Positions 33,301-43,645 of a stretch of DNA of 64,000 bases are shown here, one piece after another. The stretch is from Corynespora cassiicola (taxonomy: Eukaryota > Ascomycota > Dothideomycetes > Pleosporales > Corynesporascaceae): NCBI GenBank assembly GCA_022059125.1, contig JAEUWY010000002.1, forward strand, positions 1,860,001-1,924,000, given 5' to 3'. Position numbers and translations under genes: made by a program. Positions within the stretch are counted from its first letter, which is position 1. Every line of letters begins with the position of its first letter. The notes beneath the pieces are model-generated. The model worked only from the letters and a program-made list of their open reading frames with translations, searched no databases and was not told the origin of the DNA.

Positions 33301-33828
33301 CAAGCTCTCCAGCCAGTTTGTATGAGCTTGCGCCTCCTTAAGAACGACTGGGTGGCCCTCCTGGAGGACCTTGTGGATGGTAATGAGAGCCTTGAACGTC
33401 TGGATTTCGTCGGCGAGAATAGGTTGCCTGTCTTCCATCAGCTCCGCCCGACCGATGCCTGGGGTTGCTCATTCGCGTGTTCCGACAAAGCACACGGTAG
33501 CTCTCTCTGGGACTCGGGACGGGGGGGTACGCACACTTTCATGCCCTGCCAGAACGAGGTGGCGCTCTTGTGGTCCCACGTGTATACAATGCAGCTTCGG
33601 ACATGCTTTCCTGCGCGGGTGTGAGCTTGCATGGGCCGGTGGTGGCGGGGAGGCGGTACGTACGCTTCGGGGCCGTCTCGTCGATACTCGTGGCCTTGCG
33701 GATGTTGATGGCGAGCTCAGATTCCTGCCTTTCAGAGCATTTTCTTAGATTGTACATTACAGACATGGCGGAGCGAGGGGGACCTACTTGCCCATGTCCA
33801 CATTGCGGGACGAGCCGTAGAGAGCCAT
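30334..33828 (-). CDS. SLA2: Sla2/End4 endocytic adaptor (ANTH + coiled coil + I/LWEQ)
   Basis: Six exons, 33828-33788, 33728-33664, 33610-33535, 33427-33186, 33136-30480 and 30420-30334, give 1055 residues, as usual for Sla2. The ANTH domain opens with MALYGSSRNVDMGKQESELA, ATSIDETAPKRKHV and YTWDHKSATSFWQGMKV and binds phosphoinositides. A proline-rich linker and a long coiled coil (about 300-620; Q/E/R-rich, clathrin light-chain binding in the family) follow. The C-terminal talin-like I/LWEQ actin-binding module covers about 810-1050, with NRWTEGLISAAKAVATSTN and KVRQMEQQVEILQLENSL just before the end. It links the endocytic coat to actin at the plasma membrane. The third intron (107 nt) uses a 3' splice site after GAAGACAG, restoring GMKVQPILADEIQ. 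No mating-type gene lies nearby. Confidence 0.96.
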
Positions 33829-34576
33829 GATGGCGGCGGACTCAGGCCAGAGGGTGCTGCCTTCCCAGCTTCAATGCGCGCGGTAGGAGGCGGGGTCGCG
33901 GCGGCGCGGCGTCGACAATGGGAGGTGGTGGCGGGTGCAGACGGGACGAATGCGCAGGCAGCGGAGGGAGGAAAGGGTCGGCGGGCAGATGAAGAGCAGC
34001 GGGCGAGGGGGAGGTGTTGAGCTCAGGTAGATACCCAACCCTGGACCGAGATCCATGCGCGGTTCGTGCTTGGTCGCACAGCCTTGGCACAATTGGGATG
34101 ACGAAGCTCCGTGCCCCATGGCCACAATCTCACCCTCCCTCCAGCGCATACACGCAGCCTGCATGCGCAATCGCCCTCGACTGCGCTGGCACCCGCAAAG
34201 GGGGGATGCGCTCCAAGGGCCTCGAATAACGTGGGCCTGGCCACCCGCGACGACACACCGATCATGCAGGACAACACATCCGATCATCAGGCACTCTATG
34301 TCATTTCACTGCTGCACCCCGCCAGTTTGGGGCCGCCTCTACCAGCTGGCACTCGCCCATGCCTTCAAACGCACAAAAACCCTCGACTGGCCGCCCCGCA
34401 TGCTTCACTGCGGCCCGTTGTAGGCCCGCCAGCCGTGCCCATGGATGGAAATGGATGGAAATAGATGCCTGAACCAACGCCATGCAATGCTAATAACAAA
34501 GCCCAAGTAGGCTCCCAATGACGAAACAAGACGGAAAAGTGAAGCGTCGACTCTGCAGCCTGCAGCCTGCTACCTG
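33829..34576. other. intergenic region, SLA2 5' side / SLU7 3' side
   Basis: About 750 bp with GC-rich short ORFs on both strands but no protein family features. It is probably the SLA2 promoter plus the SLU7 3' UTR. Confidence 0.5.
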
Positions 34577-35995
34577 CTACACGGCCTGATCCTTGCCCAG
34601 GAACCCAGCCATCGGGTCATTGGCCATCTGCCGCTTCTTGCGGTATTCCTCCATCTCCTCCTCGGTGACGCCGCTCGTCATCTCGTCCAGCGTGCGCTTG
34701 CGGCTGGCGTCGCGCGCCGCCTTCGCGTCACTGTCCATCGCGTTGGGCACGTGCTTCTCGAGTGCCTCCTCCTCCTTCCAAGCAATCTCCTTGGGCACCT
34801 CCTCCAGGTCGGCACCCGTCCGCAGGCGGTCTGCCGCCTCGAATGCCGCTTTGCCTGCCTCGCCCGTGCAGTACGAGTTCTTGACCACCGAGTGGCAGCA
34901 TGCGTAGCCCCACTGGAACTTGGACCACCAACTCCCCCATACCGACGTGTGATTGTTGATGAGCACATCTTCCGGGTACTTTGATTTGGCCTTGACCTTG
35001 GGCGCCCCCTTGATGTTGCCTCGCTCGTCGTACTCGACGTAGCGCTCAGTCTCCACCACGGCTGCCTTCTTGAGCTTCTCGTCGTTGAACTTGTCCTGAC
35101 CTCCGTATTTGTCGAGGAGGGCCTTCTTCTTGGCTGCCTTCTTCTCCTCGGCTTCCTTGAGCTCCTTCTTCCGCATCACCTCGCCTGCGGTGGGATTTGC
35201 CTGGAGGTGTAGTTTGTTGCCACTGCCGCGCTCTTGCGATTCCCACGCATATCGTTGTGCCTTTTCAAACTCGGCCGCATCGCCTGATGCGCGCATGAAG
35301 CCCTCTTCAGCTACCAGCGCTGCAGCGTTGTCCGATGTGACTCCGCTATCGACCATTGAGCGTGTTTTTGGATCGTACTTCGCCGAGTCCAGATCCAAAT
35401 TGAGGAGATACTTGGCTGTATCTTCTCGGAGACGCAGGTTCCTTGTTGATGTCGCTTGCTTCCTCCCCATGTCGGTTTCGGCCTCGTACTTGTCGCCTTC
35501 GTCCTCCTCGGCATCGCTCTGGTCGCTCTTCGCAGCTTCCTTCGCCTGCTTTCTCAGCTGCTCCATTTCGTTGTATTCCTCGATGACGTGCTGGTAGTCT
35601 TCGGCCTCGAAGCCATTCCATCGGTCGCGCTTTGCGTCCCAGCCAAGCTGCACATCTTGGACAACCTCATCGGCCTCGATGTTCTTGCCAGTGAATTTGG
35701 CGCCAGCTTTGCGCGGGCGGCTGAGGCAGTCCTTCTTCTTGTGTGTCATGGCGCCACAGTTCTCGCATGCACCCTTGCGGAACTTTGTCGCGGCGGGGCC
35801 GGCCTTCTTGCCGCGATCGTACCATTTTGAATCGGCTTCCTGCTTTTGGAGACGCTGGTGCTCGAGGTAGTCGTTGTCTTCGCCAGACTCGTCGATGGCG
35901 TAGAAGGGCTTCTTGGAAATGAAGGAGGGAATGTACTCGTTGCGCTCTTTGGCGGCTGCCGAAGCGTCTGGTTTGCGCGGCTGGGAGGGCGGCAT
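34577..35995 (-). CDS. SLU7: pre-mRNA splicing factor Slu7
   Basis: A single exon of 472 residues from ATG 35995 ([20 protein letters not shown]). The longer open frame to 36145 adds nothing conserved. [15 protein letters not shown] is the family's N-terminal block, and the CCHC zinc knuckle is C77-x2-C80-x4-H85-x4-C90 ([14 protein letters not shown]). It is followed by [14 protein letters not shown] and [16 protein letters not shown], strongly conserved in Slu7. The C-terminal half is K/E-rich with [11 protein letters not shown] and [11 protein letters not shown] near 360-390. Slu7 acts at the second step of splicing, helping 3' splice-site choice in the spliceosome. It is head-to-head with REV3 across 339 bp. 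Confidence 0.96.
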   Translation of the reverse strand: MPPSQPRKPDASAAAKERNEYIPSFISKKPFYAIDESGEDNDYLEHQRLQKQEADSKWYDRGKKAGPAATKFRKGACENCGAMTHKKKDCLSRPRKAGAKFTGKNIEADEVVQDVQLGWDAKRDRWNGFEAEDYQHVIEEYNEMEQLRKQAKEAAKSDQSDAEEDEGDKYEAETDMGRKQATSTRNLRLREDTAKYLLNLDLDSAKYDPKTRSMVDSGVTSDNAAALVAEEGFMRASGDAAEFEKAQRYAWESQERGSGNKLHLQANPTAGEVMRKKELKEAEEKKAAKKKALLDKYGGQDKFNDEKLKKAAVVETERYVEYDERGNIKGAPKVKAKSKYPEDVLINNHTSVWGSWWSKFQWGYACCHSVVKNSYCTGEAGKAAFEAADRLRTGADLEEVPKEIAWKEEEALEKHVPNAMDSDAKAARDASRKRTLDEMTSGVTEEEMEEYRKKRQMANDPMAGFLGKDQAV

Positions 35996-36334
35996 GATGG
36001 CGGATCGCGCGCGGGTCGTGGTTGTAGGAGGGTGGGAGAGGGAGCGGCTGGAGGCAAAAGGCGGAGTTGCTAGTTCGTAGGGCTGCAGGCCAGGCTTGGC
36101 TTTCCCGCTCCGCTCCCGTCCCGTGCCCACGCGCGTCAAAGTCACGTCGCCCCTCGCTTTGTTGCTCTCGCTCTTCTGCCCCGTGCGCCTGACTCCCTGC
36201 CCATTTCACTCCCACTTTGTTGCCGTGACAGACTGGCCGGGTGCGCATCGCATGAGCGCCCCCAGAACCCTCGGGATTGCGATGCGCTATAGACCGCCCT
36301 GACGGTTCTGTCGCAATCCAGCTAGCCACGCGCA
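35996..36334. promoter_or_regulatory. divergent promoter SLU7 / REV3
   Basis: Only 339 bp separate the two start codons, so the promoters must overlap. No specific site is asserted. Confidence 0.7.
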
Positions 36335-39300
36335 ATGGAGACATTCCGCTTTCGTCTGAACTGCATCGACCATTACCAGGCGACGCCCACCGACCTCGAC
36401 CCTGTGCTCCGACGTGGACCAGGCCCAGCGCAACGCCACAATGCCCCCAGCGTCCCTGTCATCCGCGTCTTCGGCGCCACCGAGACTGGACAGAAGGTGT
36501 GCGCGCACATCCATGGCGCCCTGCCCTACCTCTATCTCGAATACAGCGGGAGTGTGGACCAGAAGGATATAGACGCGTATATATCCGATTTACGTACCTC
36601 AATCGATTATGCGCTGGCCACGGCCTACCATCGGAACCCATATGACGGGAGGTCAGTCTACGTTGGTCACATCTCTTTGGTCAAGGGCGTGCCGTTCTTC
36701 GGATACAATGTCGGGTACAGACTTTTTCTGAAGGTCTACCTGCTGAATCCTTTGCACATGACCCGCTTCGTCGATCTTCTCCATCAAGGCACGATTCTCA
36801 ACCACGTATTCCAAACTTACGAAAGCCATCTTCAATATCTGCTGCAGTGGATGTGCGACTACAACTTGTATGGCTGTGCCTACATCGACTGCGCCAAAGT
36901 TCAGTTCCGAACACCTGTCCCGAGCGGCGATTACATAGACCCTACTTCCCATGCTTGGCATGATGCTTCTATCCCTCCAGAATTCCTGGCCGACTCTGAT
37001 CAATATCCCAGGCAGAGTCACTGCACGCTGGAGGTTGATGTTTGTGTCCAAGACATCTTGAATCGACACGAGGTCCGAGCCCGCCCAATCCACCATGACT
37101 TTCTTGAGCGCACTGGAGACTTGCACGCGGATGAAAAATACGTCCCATCGATGGCTGGCTTGTGGAGAGACGAAACACGTCGCCGTAGACGCCAGATGGG
37201 ACTGTCCGACTCTTCCAGTAGTCCGTTCCTAAATGAAGTACTGGTTTCCATGTCTGCAGATCCGAGAAATTCGGATAACGGTGGATGGATGCATGAGGCA
37301 GAATATCGAGAGTTGGTGGACGAACTGATTCGAGGGGAGAAGGGCAGTAAACCAGAAGCTCGCTTCGAGGCTTTTGTAAAACAGCCTACGGGCATGGAAC
37401 ACATCAGAACTGCAGTTGAGAGTAGGGAAGAGCTATACCCTGAAGTTATCGCATCTCAAGAGGGTTTGGGTGAGACTTTATCCCTCCAAGAATCTCTACA
37501 ATCTGGACAAGACATATCCGCTGCGGATGAACAAGCAACAAGCAACTTCTCAGGCGATTCAACAGTCGAAAAAGCGATAGCTGTAGAAGGCCAACTGAAT
37601 GAAGAACCGAATTACCTTGATCCATTGAGTACAGCCGAAGCAAGGTTGTTTGAGAACCTGGGAGACGACGGAGCTGCCGGGGGGGACGTTGATGAAGGCA
37701 TAGACATGGATGGGGACAGACACCCTCCTATCTCTCAGGGACTCAAAAGCTCACGAAAAAGGCCACCTGGAACCATCTTAGACGAACCAAGCAAGCGGCA
37801 AAAACTTCTTGATTCTTCACAAGCTAATGTCCGTCGAGTGACTTTCCATGAAGAGCAACTGTTAGCGCCACATCGATCGGCCCCGCAACATGACGAAGAC
37901 GAACCACCGCCTTCGAATCAATATTTCCAAGCTAGCATCATGGCTCATGGTCTGGAGGAGACTACGTTGGCATTCCCAGTCGTCAAAGACCCCCACTCCC
38001 CCGGAACAGCTCTTCGACTGAGCCAATCTGGGTATTCGAATTCTCAGGAAGGACTAAAAACTCCTGCCGCAAAGAAATTTTCGCTCAAGGATTCTCGGGA
38101 GTCTCCTGTGACACCTCGGAGCCACCAGAAATTCTCCCCGTTCGTTCCCTTTAGCAGCAGTTTCAAGGCTCAAGGTGAAGCCATTGCCTTGGTTGAGAAA
38201 CTCGAGGAATCATATGATCACAAATCAACAACACTGTACTTCGGTAGTCTCCCACCCACATTTGAAGATGTGGAAAAAACCATAACCGATGCTGGTATGC
38301 CATCTGTGATATACCAGGACCCTTATTACAGCAACGCAACAGACGTACCTGAACGCCCAAGACAGTTTGGAGGGCGTGAGTTTAAACTGCAAAGTACCAC
38401 GTTGCCTTATCTACCAATCTTTGACCCCACTGGTCTTTCGCCGGCCAACTATGGAGAGCATGACCAGATTGTGTTAGATCATAAGAAGTACAATGCTTCC
38501 AGCCGTTATAGATCAAAGAGGTGCAGTCTACGCCATTGGGAAATTGCAGCATTGCCTCCGTCATATGATGACGTCGAAAAGTGGTTGGAGCAGGAGTTAT
38601 TGTCGATTGATTCGAAGCCGGAAAAGAAAGCTCCATCTATCTCCACTCACCTGTCTCAAATCGATGGGCCCACACAAAAGAACCGCCACGGCTTCAAGTT
38701 TACTCAGAAGAAGAAGATGACAAGCGTCAGGCATGAAACCCAATACATGAGTATAATGAGCCTGGAGGTGCACGTCAACTCACGTGGCTCTTTGGTTCCT
38801 GACCCTGGCCGCGATGAGATCCAGTGTATTTTTTGGTGTATTCAGGGTGAAGAGGGTGCAGAAGATGACGAGCCGCTGGTCGGAATACTCTGTCTATCTG
38901 GTCAAGATGGCATTGCAAACCGGATCAACAAACAAGTTTCAGCCGAGGTAGAATATGAAGAAGAGGAACTCGACCTCATCAATCGAATAGTGGATATCGT
39001 TCGGCGGTTTGATCCCGACATTTTGACCGGCTACGAGGTCCATAATAGCTCCTGGGGTTATCTCATCGAGCGGGCTGGGAAGCAATTCGACTACGATCTT
39101 TGCGATGAACTTTCCAGGATGAAATCCCAATCAAAGGGAAAATTTGGCAAAGAAGCCGACCGTTGGGGTTACACCCATACTTCTACGATACATGTCACTG
39201 GACGCCATATCATCAACATCTGGCGCGCCATGCGGGGAGAACTAAACCTACTACAATACACCATAGAGAATGTCGTATTCCATCTGCTACACAAACGCAT

Positions 39301-41410
39301 ACCGCACTACCAACATGCCGACCTTACAGCTTGGTACACCAGCAAGAAACCGCGAGATCTTGCAAAGGTCCTTGAATACTTTATCTCTAGAGTTCGCCTC
39401 AATCTCGACATACTGGAAGCGAACGAGGTCATTTCTAGAACCAGCGAGCAAGCACGCCTACTTGGCGTCGATTTCTTCTCTGTCATCTCGCGAGGCTCTC
39501 AGTTCAAGGTCGAGTCGACAATGTTTCGGATCGCAAAGCCAGAGAATTTCATCCTTGTTTCTCCTAGTCGACAGCAAGTGGGGAGACAGAACGCGCTGGA
39601 ATGCTTGCCTTTGGTCATGGAGCCGAAGAGTGCGTTTTACAGCAGCCCATTACTCGTCATGGACTTTCAATCTCTCTACCCCAGCGTCATGATTGCGTAC
39701 AACTATTGTTACTCAACATGTCTCGGTCGCATCGTTGACTTTCGCGGACGCAACAAGCTGGGATTTATGGATTTCAAGCGCGAACCTCAGCTCCTCGAGC
39801 TGGTCAAAGACCACATCAACATCGCGCCAAATGGTATGATGTATGTGAAGCCAGAAATGCGGAAATCGTTGCTTGCAAAGATGCTCGGCGAGATCCTGGA
39901 AACGCGCGTCATGGTCAAAAGCGGAATGAAGGCAGACAAAGATGACAAGACGTTACAACAGCTGTTGAATAACAGGCAGTTGGCTCTGAAGTTACTCGCT
40001 AACGTCACCTATGGTTACACATCAGCTTCCTTCTCTGGCCGTATGCCATGCTCTGAGATTGCCGATAGCATTGTTCAAACAGGCCGCGAAACTTTGGAGA
40101 AGGCAATCGCGTTTATCCATGCTACTAAAAAGTGGGGCGCAGAGGTCGTATATGGCGACACAGACTCGCTCTTCATATACCTCAAAGGCCGTACCCGAGA
40201 CGAAGCGTTCACCGTAGGCGAGGAAATCGCAGAGGCTGTCACCAACATAAACCCTCGGCCAATCAAGCTCAAGTTTGAAAAAGTTTACCATCCTTGCGTA
40301 CTGATGGCCAAGAAGCGCTATGTTGGTTTCAAGTATGAGTCCCGCAATCAGCAAGAGCCCGAATTCGACGCAAAGGGTATCGAGACTGTCCGTCGCGATG
40401 GAACACCCGCCGAGCAGAAGATTGAAGAGACCGCATTGAAGATCTTGTTCCGCACGAGCGACCTGTCTGAAGTGAAGAGGTATTTCCAGAGCCAGTGTAC
40501 GAAGATTATGACAGGCCGTGTCAGTATCCAAGACTTCCTCTTCGCCAAGGAAGTAAAACTAGGTACATACTCTGAGCGTGGAATGGGACCACCTGGCGCC
40601 CATGTGGCTGCAAAACGCATGATAGCAGACCCGCGGACAGAACCACAATACGGTGAACGCGTCCCATACGTCGTAATCACCGGCGCCCCTGGTGCACGCC
40701 TCGTCGACCGCTGTGTCGATCCCGAAGTGCTGCTACGAAGTAATAACATCGAACTCGATGCGGAATACTACATCTCAAAGAACCTGATCCCACCGCTTGA
40801 ACGCATATTCAACCTCATGGGCGCAAGCGTGCGACAATGGTACGACGAAGTCCCCAAGATCCAGCGCATGCGCCCAGTATCCCTACCACTCGGCCGCCCA
40901 CAGACCGGCATCGCGAATTTCTTTGGAGGGCGAGGCGGCGGCGGCGGCGGCGGCGGCGGCGGCACCGGCACCACCATGCGCACGCTCGAAAGCTACATGA
41001 CGGTATCCGTATGCCTACTCTGCCGTGCCAAACTCCCCCCTCCACCGCCCCGGCGCCGCGGCGTAGAACCGACCGCGCTATCCCAGCTGCCGCTCTGCAG
41101 AAAGTGCCTAAAGAGGCCGGCCAGGACGCTATTGGCGCTCAAGGACAGGGTGTGGAAGGAGGAGACCAAGATCAAGGAGGTGGACATGGTGTGTCGGAAC
41201 TGCTCGAATCTGCCGTGGGGCGACGAGATCCGATGCGATAGCCGTGACTGTCCCGTATTCTATACGCGCATTCGCGAGCTGGCGAAGCTGGCTGGCCTCA
41301 AGCAGAGCACTAGTGGTGTGATTGAAGTGCTGGAAAACGAGTATGCGGAGGCCAAGGTCAAGAAGAGTGGGCGGAGCCATGGGATTTCGAGGAATGGGTT
41401 GGAATGGTGA
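36335..41410 (+). CDS. REV3: DNA polymerase zeta catalytic subunit
   Basis: A single exon of 1691 residues with no intron signals needed. The N-terminus METFRFRLNCIDHYQ and FGATETGQKVCAHIHGALPY is the B-family N-terminal domain, with a long low-complexity insert to about 800 as in other Rev3 proteins. The exonuclease-like region and the palm follow: MDFQSLYPSVM (motif A, residues 1109-1119), a KLLANVTYGYTSASFSGRMP block, YGDTDSLFI (motif C, Asp1275 and Asp1277) and KKRYVGFKYE. Two C-terminal cysteine clusters are C1560/C1563/C1588/C1591 and C1620/C1623/C1634/C1639; the second binds Fe-S in B-family polymerases. A poly-Gly run at about 1534-1543 sits just before them. It performs error-prone translesion extension with Rev7 and Pol31/32 in the nucleus. 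Confidence 0.97.
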   Translation: METFRFRLNCIDHYQATPTDLDPVLRRGPGPAQRHNAPSVPVIRVFGATETGQKVCAHIHGALPYLYLEYSGSVDQKDIDAYISDLRTSIDYALATAYHRNPYDGRSVYVGHISLVKGVPFFGYNVGYRLFLKVYLLNPLHMTRFVDLLHQGTILNHVFQTYESHLQYLLQWMCDYNLYGCAYIDCAKVQFRTPVPSGDYIDPTSHAWHDASIPPEFLADSDQYPRQSHCTLEVDVCVQDILNRHEVRARPIHHDFLERTGDLHADEKYVPSMAGLWRDETRRRRRQMGLSDSSSSPFLNEVLVSMSADPRNSDNGGWMHEAEYRELVDELIRGEKGSKPEARFEAFVKQPTGMEHIRTAVESREELYPEVIASQEGLGETLSLQESLQSGQDISAADEQATSNFSGDSTVEKAIAVEGQLNEEPNYLDPLSTAEARLFENLGDDGAAGGDVDEGIDMDGDRHPPISQGLKSSRKRPPGTILDEPSKRQKLLDSSQANVRRVTFHEEQLLAPHRSAPQHDEDEPPPSNQYFQASIMAHGLEETTLAFPVVKDPHSPGTALRLSQSGYSNSQEGLKTPAAKKFSLKDSRESPVTPRSHQKFSPFVPFSSSFKAQGEAIALVEKLEESYDHKSTTLYFGSLPPTFEDVEKTITDAGMPSVIYQDPYYSNATDVPERPRQFGGREFKLQSTTLPYLPIFDPTGLSPANYGEHDQIVLDHKKYNASSRYRSKRCSLRHWEIAALPPSYDDVEKWLEQELLSIDSKPEKKAPSISTHLSQIDGPTQKNRHGFKFTQKKKMTSVRHETQYMSIMSLEVHVNSRGSLVPDPGRDEIQCIFWCIQGEEGAEDDEPLVGILCLSGQDGIANRINKQVSAEVEYEEEELDLINRIVDIVRRFDPDILTGYEVHNSSWGYLIERAGKQFDYDLCDELSRMKSQSKGKFGKEADRWGYTHTSTIHVTGRHIINIWRAMRGELNLLQYTIENVVFHLLHKRIPHYQHADLTAWYTSKKPRDLAKVLEYFISRVRLNLDILEANEVISRTSEQARLLGVDFFSVISRGSQFKVESTMFRIAKPENFILVSPSRQQVGRQNALECLPLVMEPKSAFYSSPLLVMDFQSLYPSVMIAYNYCYSTCLGRIVDFRGRNKLGFMDFKREPQLLELVKDHINIAPNGMMYVKPEMRKSLLAKMLGEILETRVMVKSGMKADKDDKTLQQLLNNRQLALKLLANVTYGYTSASFSGRMPCSEIADSIVQTGRETLEKAIAFIHATKKWGAEVVYGDTDSLFIYLKGRTRDEAFTVGEEIAEAVTNINPRPIKLKFEKVYHPCVLMAKKRYVGFKYESRNQQEPEFDAKGIETVRRDGTPAEQKIEETALKILFRTSDLSEVKRYFQSQCTKIMTGRVSIQDFLFAKEVKLGTYSERGMGPPGAHVAAKRMIADPRTEPQYGERVPYVVITGAPGARLVDRCVDPEVLLRSNNIELDAEYYISKNLIPPLERIFNLMGASVRQWYDEVPKIQRMRPVSLPLGRPQTGIANFFGGRGGGGGGGGGGTGTTMRTLESYMTVSVCLLCRAKLPPPPPRRRGVEPTALSQLPLCRKCLKRPARTLLALKDRVWKEETKIKEVDMVCRNCSNLPWGDEIRCDSRDCPVFYTRIRELAKLAGLKQSTSGVIEVLENEYAEAKVKKSGRSHGISRNGLEW
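40934..40963 (+). repeat. (GGC)10 tract inside REV3
   Basis: Ten uninterrupted GGC units encode ten glycines at the link between the polymerase thumb and the C-terminal cysteine clusters. Flanking codons are also Gly-rich. Confidence 0.9.
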
Positions 41411-41658
41411 TGGATGTACGAGTACACGCGAAGGCCCGTTGACGAAGTGATCGTTTGCGTGGATTTGAGCCGGAATACACGTTGGTAATGAAGTCATGAA
41501 GAAGTCAGCCCGGAGCCGGTATTACAACGCGGAAATAACTTTGTTGATTATTTATCAAAGTTGTCTAAGCCTAGAGCAGAACTGGAAACAAGACTTCCAT
41601 GACAGACATGGAATACCTTTCTTTACGCCCCCTTTTCTAAAAAAAAAAAAACGGGAAC

Positions 41659-43645
41659 TTAAGCCTTGAATGGCCCGTCTTTTTGCACATCTCCATCAAT
41701 GTAACCCATACTGCGGTGACCATTACTCCGACATTTACTCATCATATGTTTGATTTCAGGTTTTCTATGTTCGGACGATGGAAGATCCCATTTCCAGTGG
41801 TGCTTATGATTTCTACCAGAGTGGCAATGGTTCCAGGTATCGCATACCTTTTTGTATTTGGGGGAAAACAGAAAGCCGGTCTGAAGAAGGAACTTCTTAT
41901 GCTCCTCTGTACCCAGTGGCGTTTTCTTCCAGCTGTGTGGGCCACACAAACAAGGAAAGTTTGTAGAACTTTTGTGCCGTGCCCCCTTAGCAGCTTGCCA
42001 GACAGCAGAAATAGCCTCGCCCTCAGGGTTTTCGCAAATGGGCAAAGTGAATCCGCCAGGCACTTTTCCAGCATGTGCCGTAGTATCCATTTTGTTATTT
42101 GCCAATTTAATGAAATCCAGAAAGTCAGGCTGAAAATTCTGGAATTTATCTTCATAATGGTTTTCGTGGACCCAGAGCGACGATCTGACAATGTCCTCGG
42201 TCGTGATGCCGTAAGACAATCCACTACCGTCAACGAAGTTGCGAAATCCGGGGGGGCCTTTTACACTATTGTGAGGTGAGTGTTCACCGACCATAAAATA
42301 AAGCCAGAAAGAACTCTTCGGGCGCTCTGGAAGGCAAACTCTGTTAGGTGTTGGGCCACGCCAATCCTTGGTGCAGTCTCCATTCATTGCATTGGTTTGC
42401 ACAATGTACGGAAAGTCCCCTGTTTCCCTCCTACAGAAACGTCAGGATTTTTATTCAAATGGATAGGTATGAATTATGGGGATTTCCTGACTAGGACTTA
42501 CCAAAGAGCGTTAACAGATGCAGCGAATAGAGATGTGGTGACCACAGCGTGAATCTCCTCCCTTCTAAAAACGTCTGGCTCCACAAACAAGCCACTTCCT
42601 ATTAGTAGCTCCATGTTAATATTGTTGACTAGTTGACCAGTCGTATAGTTCCTCGTTTCTTCCATGATTCTTTGGTCAAAGATATCCGAGACCCAGCCCA
42701 TGGTTCTGCTGTACGTCAATTCGGCGGTCTGGACAGGGTAGCTGTAAAGAAGGTTAGTACGGGAAATCGATCCTGACGTATAAAATTACCTCTTTTGGTG
42801 AATAACTACGCCTACGATGTTTTGTGCAGCTATATATGTGTTGCCAACCGAAGCTACAATAGAAGTCGCCAAGTCTAGCGCTGCTATTGAGGTATCGGCG
42901 ACTACTGTAATAGCAGGAGAAATAGGTCCCATAATGGCCATAGCTACAAGCGCAAGAGAGACTGCGATAGCCTGGCCCAATCTTCTTGCCTCTTCTTTCT
43001 TCTCGATTTCATGCTCCTCCTGGTGTTTGTATGTGAAGATTTCGACCAGCTCATTTGCTTTTGCTTGAAATCCGCTGGTGGCTTTCTTCATGGAGTCGGC
43101 CATCGTATGAAAGGTGGCGTGGATTCCGCTGAGCGATTCGAACACATAGTAAGCCATCTGTCTATCATGTGCTGTTAAGTTCTGGCTTATTTCCATACAA
43201 TTGCCAATCTGCTACGTCAGTTTTCCAAGTGTTCCACGAGGCTAATGGGGGCTTGACTTACACCGCAAAAGTTTAGGCCATCACAGCTGAGTGCGAACGG
43301 GGTAACGTCAGGGGCGAAATTGTCTCTCATATATTGGGGGAAGTTGTCGTATTTATCGTCATTGAAGTAGGCCTCGTATTTTTCCCTGAGCCATGCTCTC
43401 ACTTCCCTGCCTTTTCCATTGTTCCAGTCATAGAGGGATGGAATAGATACGCCGCAACTCTCATGATATTTAACATGACGGTCCGAGCCATTTGGCTGAC
43501 CAGGGATATGATGAGGAAGTGGGCGCGGTCGAAGGCCTGAGGCAATGGGCTGATTGGGGTTGGTATGTTCGACGTTGGGAGAGTTAGTGGCGAAGACTCC
43601 ATCAAAGTAAAGCCAATATAATGGGATTTGATAGAACAGCTTCAT
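41659..43645 (-). CDS. secreted cysteine-containing protein of unknown function (DUF7872-like pattern)
   Basis: Four exons, 43645-43262, 43208-42790, 42741-42502 and 42430-41659, give 604 residues; introns are 53, 48 and 71 nt with consistent phases. Residues 1-19 look like a signal peptide (MKLFYQIPLYWLYFDGVFA). After the first junction the sequence reads LNFCGIGNCMEISQ, and this CGIG-x-C pattern followed by a hydrophobic helical region (IAVSLALVAMAIMGPISPAI, then DLATSIVASVGNTYIAAQNI, about 205-255) recalls fungal DUF7872-type secreted proteins, from memory only. The C-terminal 260 residues are cysteine-poor and His/Lys-rich near the end. No catalytic motif is visible. A cell-surface or effector-like role is possible but not shown. 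It lies beside the 2.8-kb gene-poor stretch. Confidence 0.72.

Noticed and set aside
30334..33828. Mating-type locus expected beside SLA2
   Set aside because: No alpha-box or HMG-box gene is present among the neighbours.
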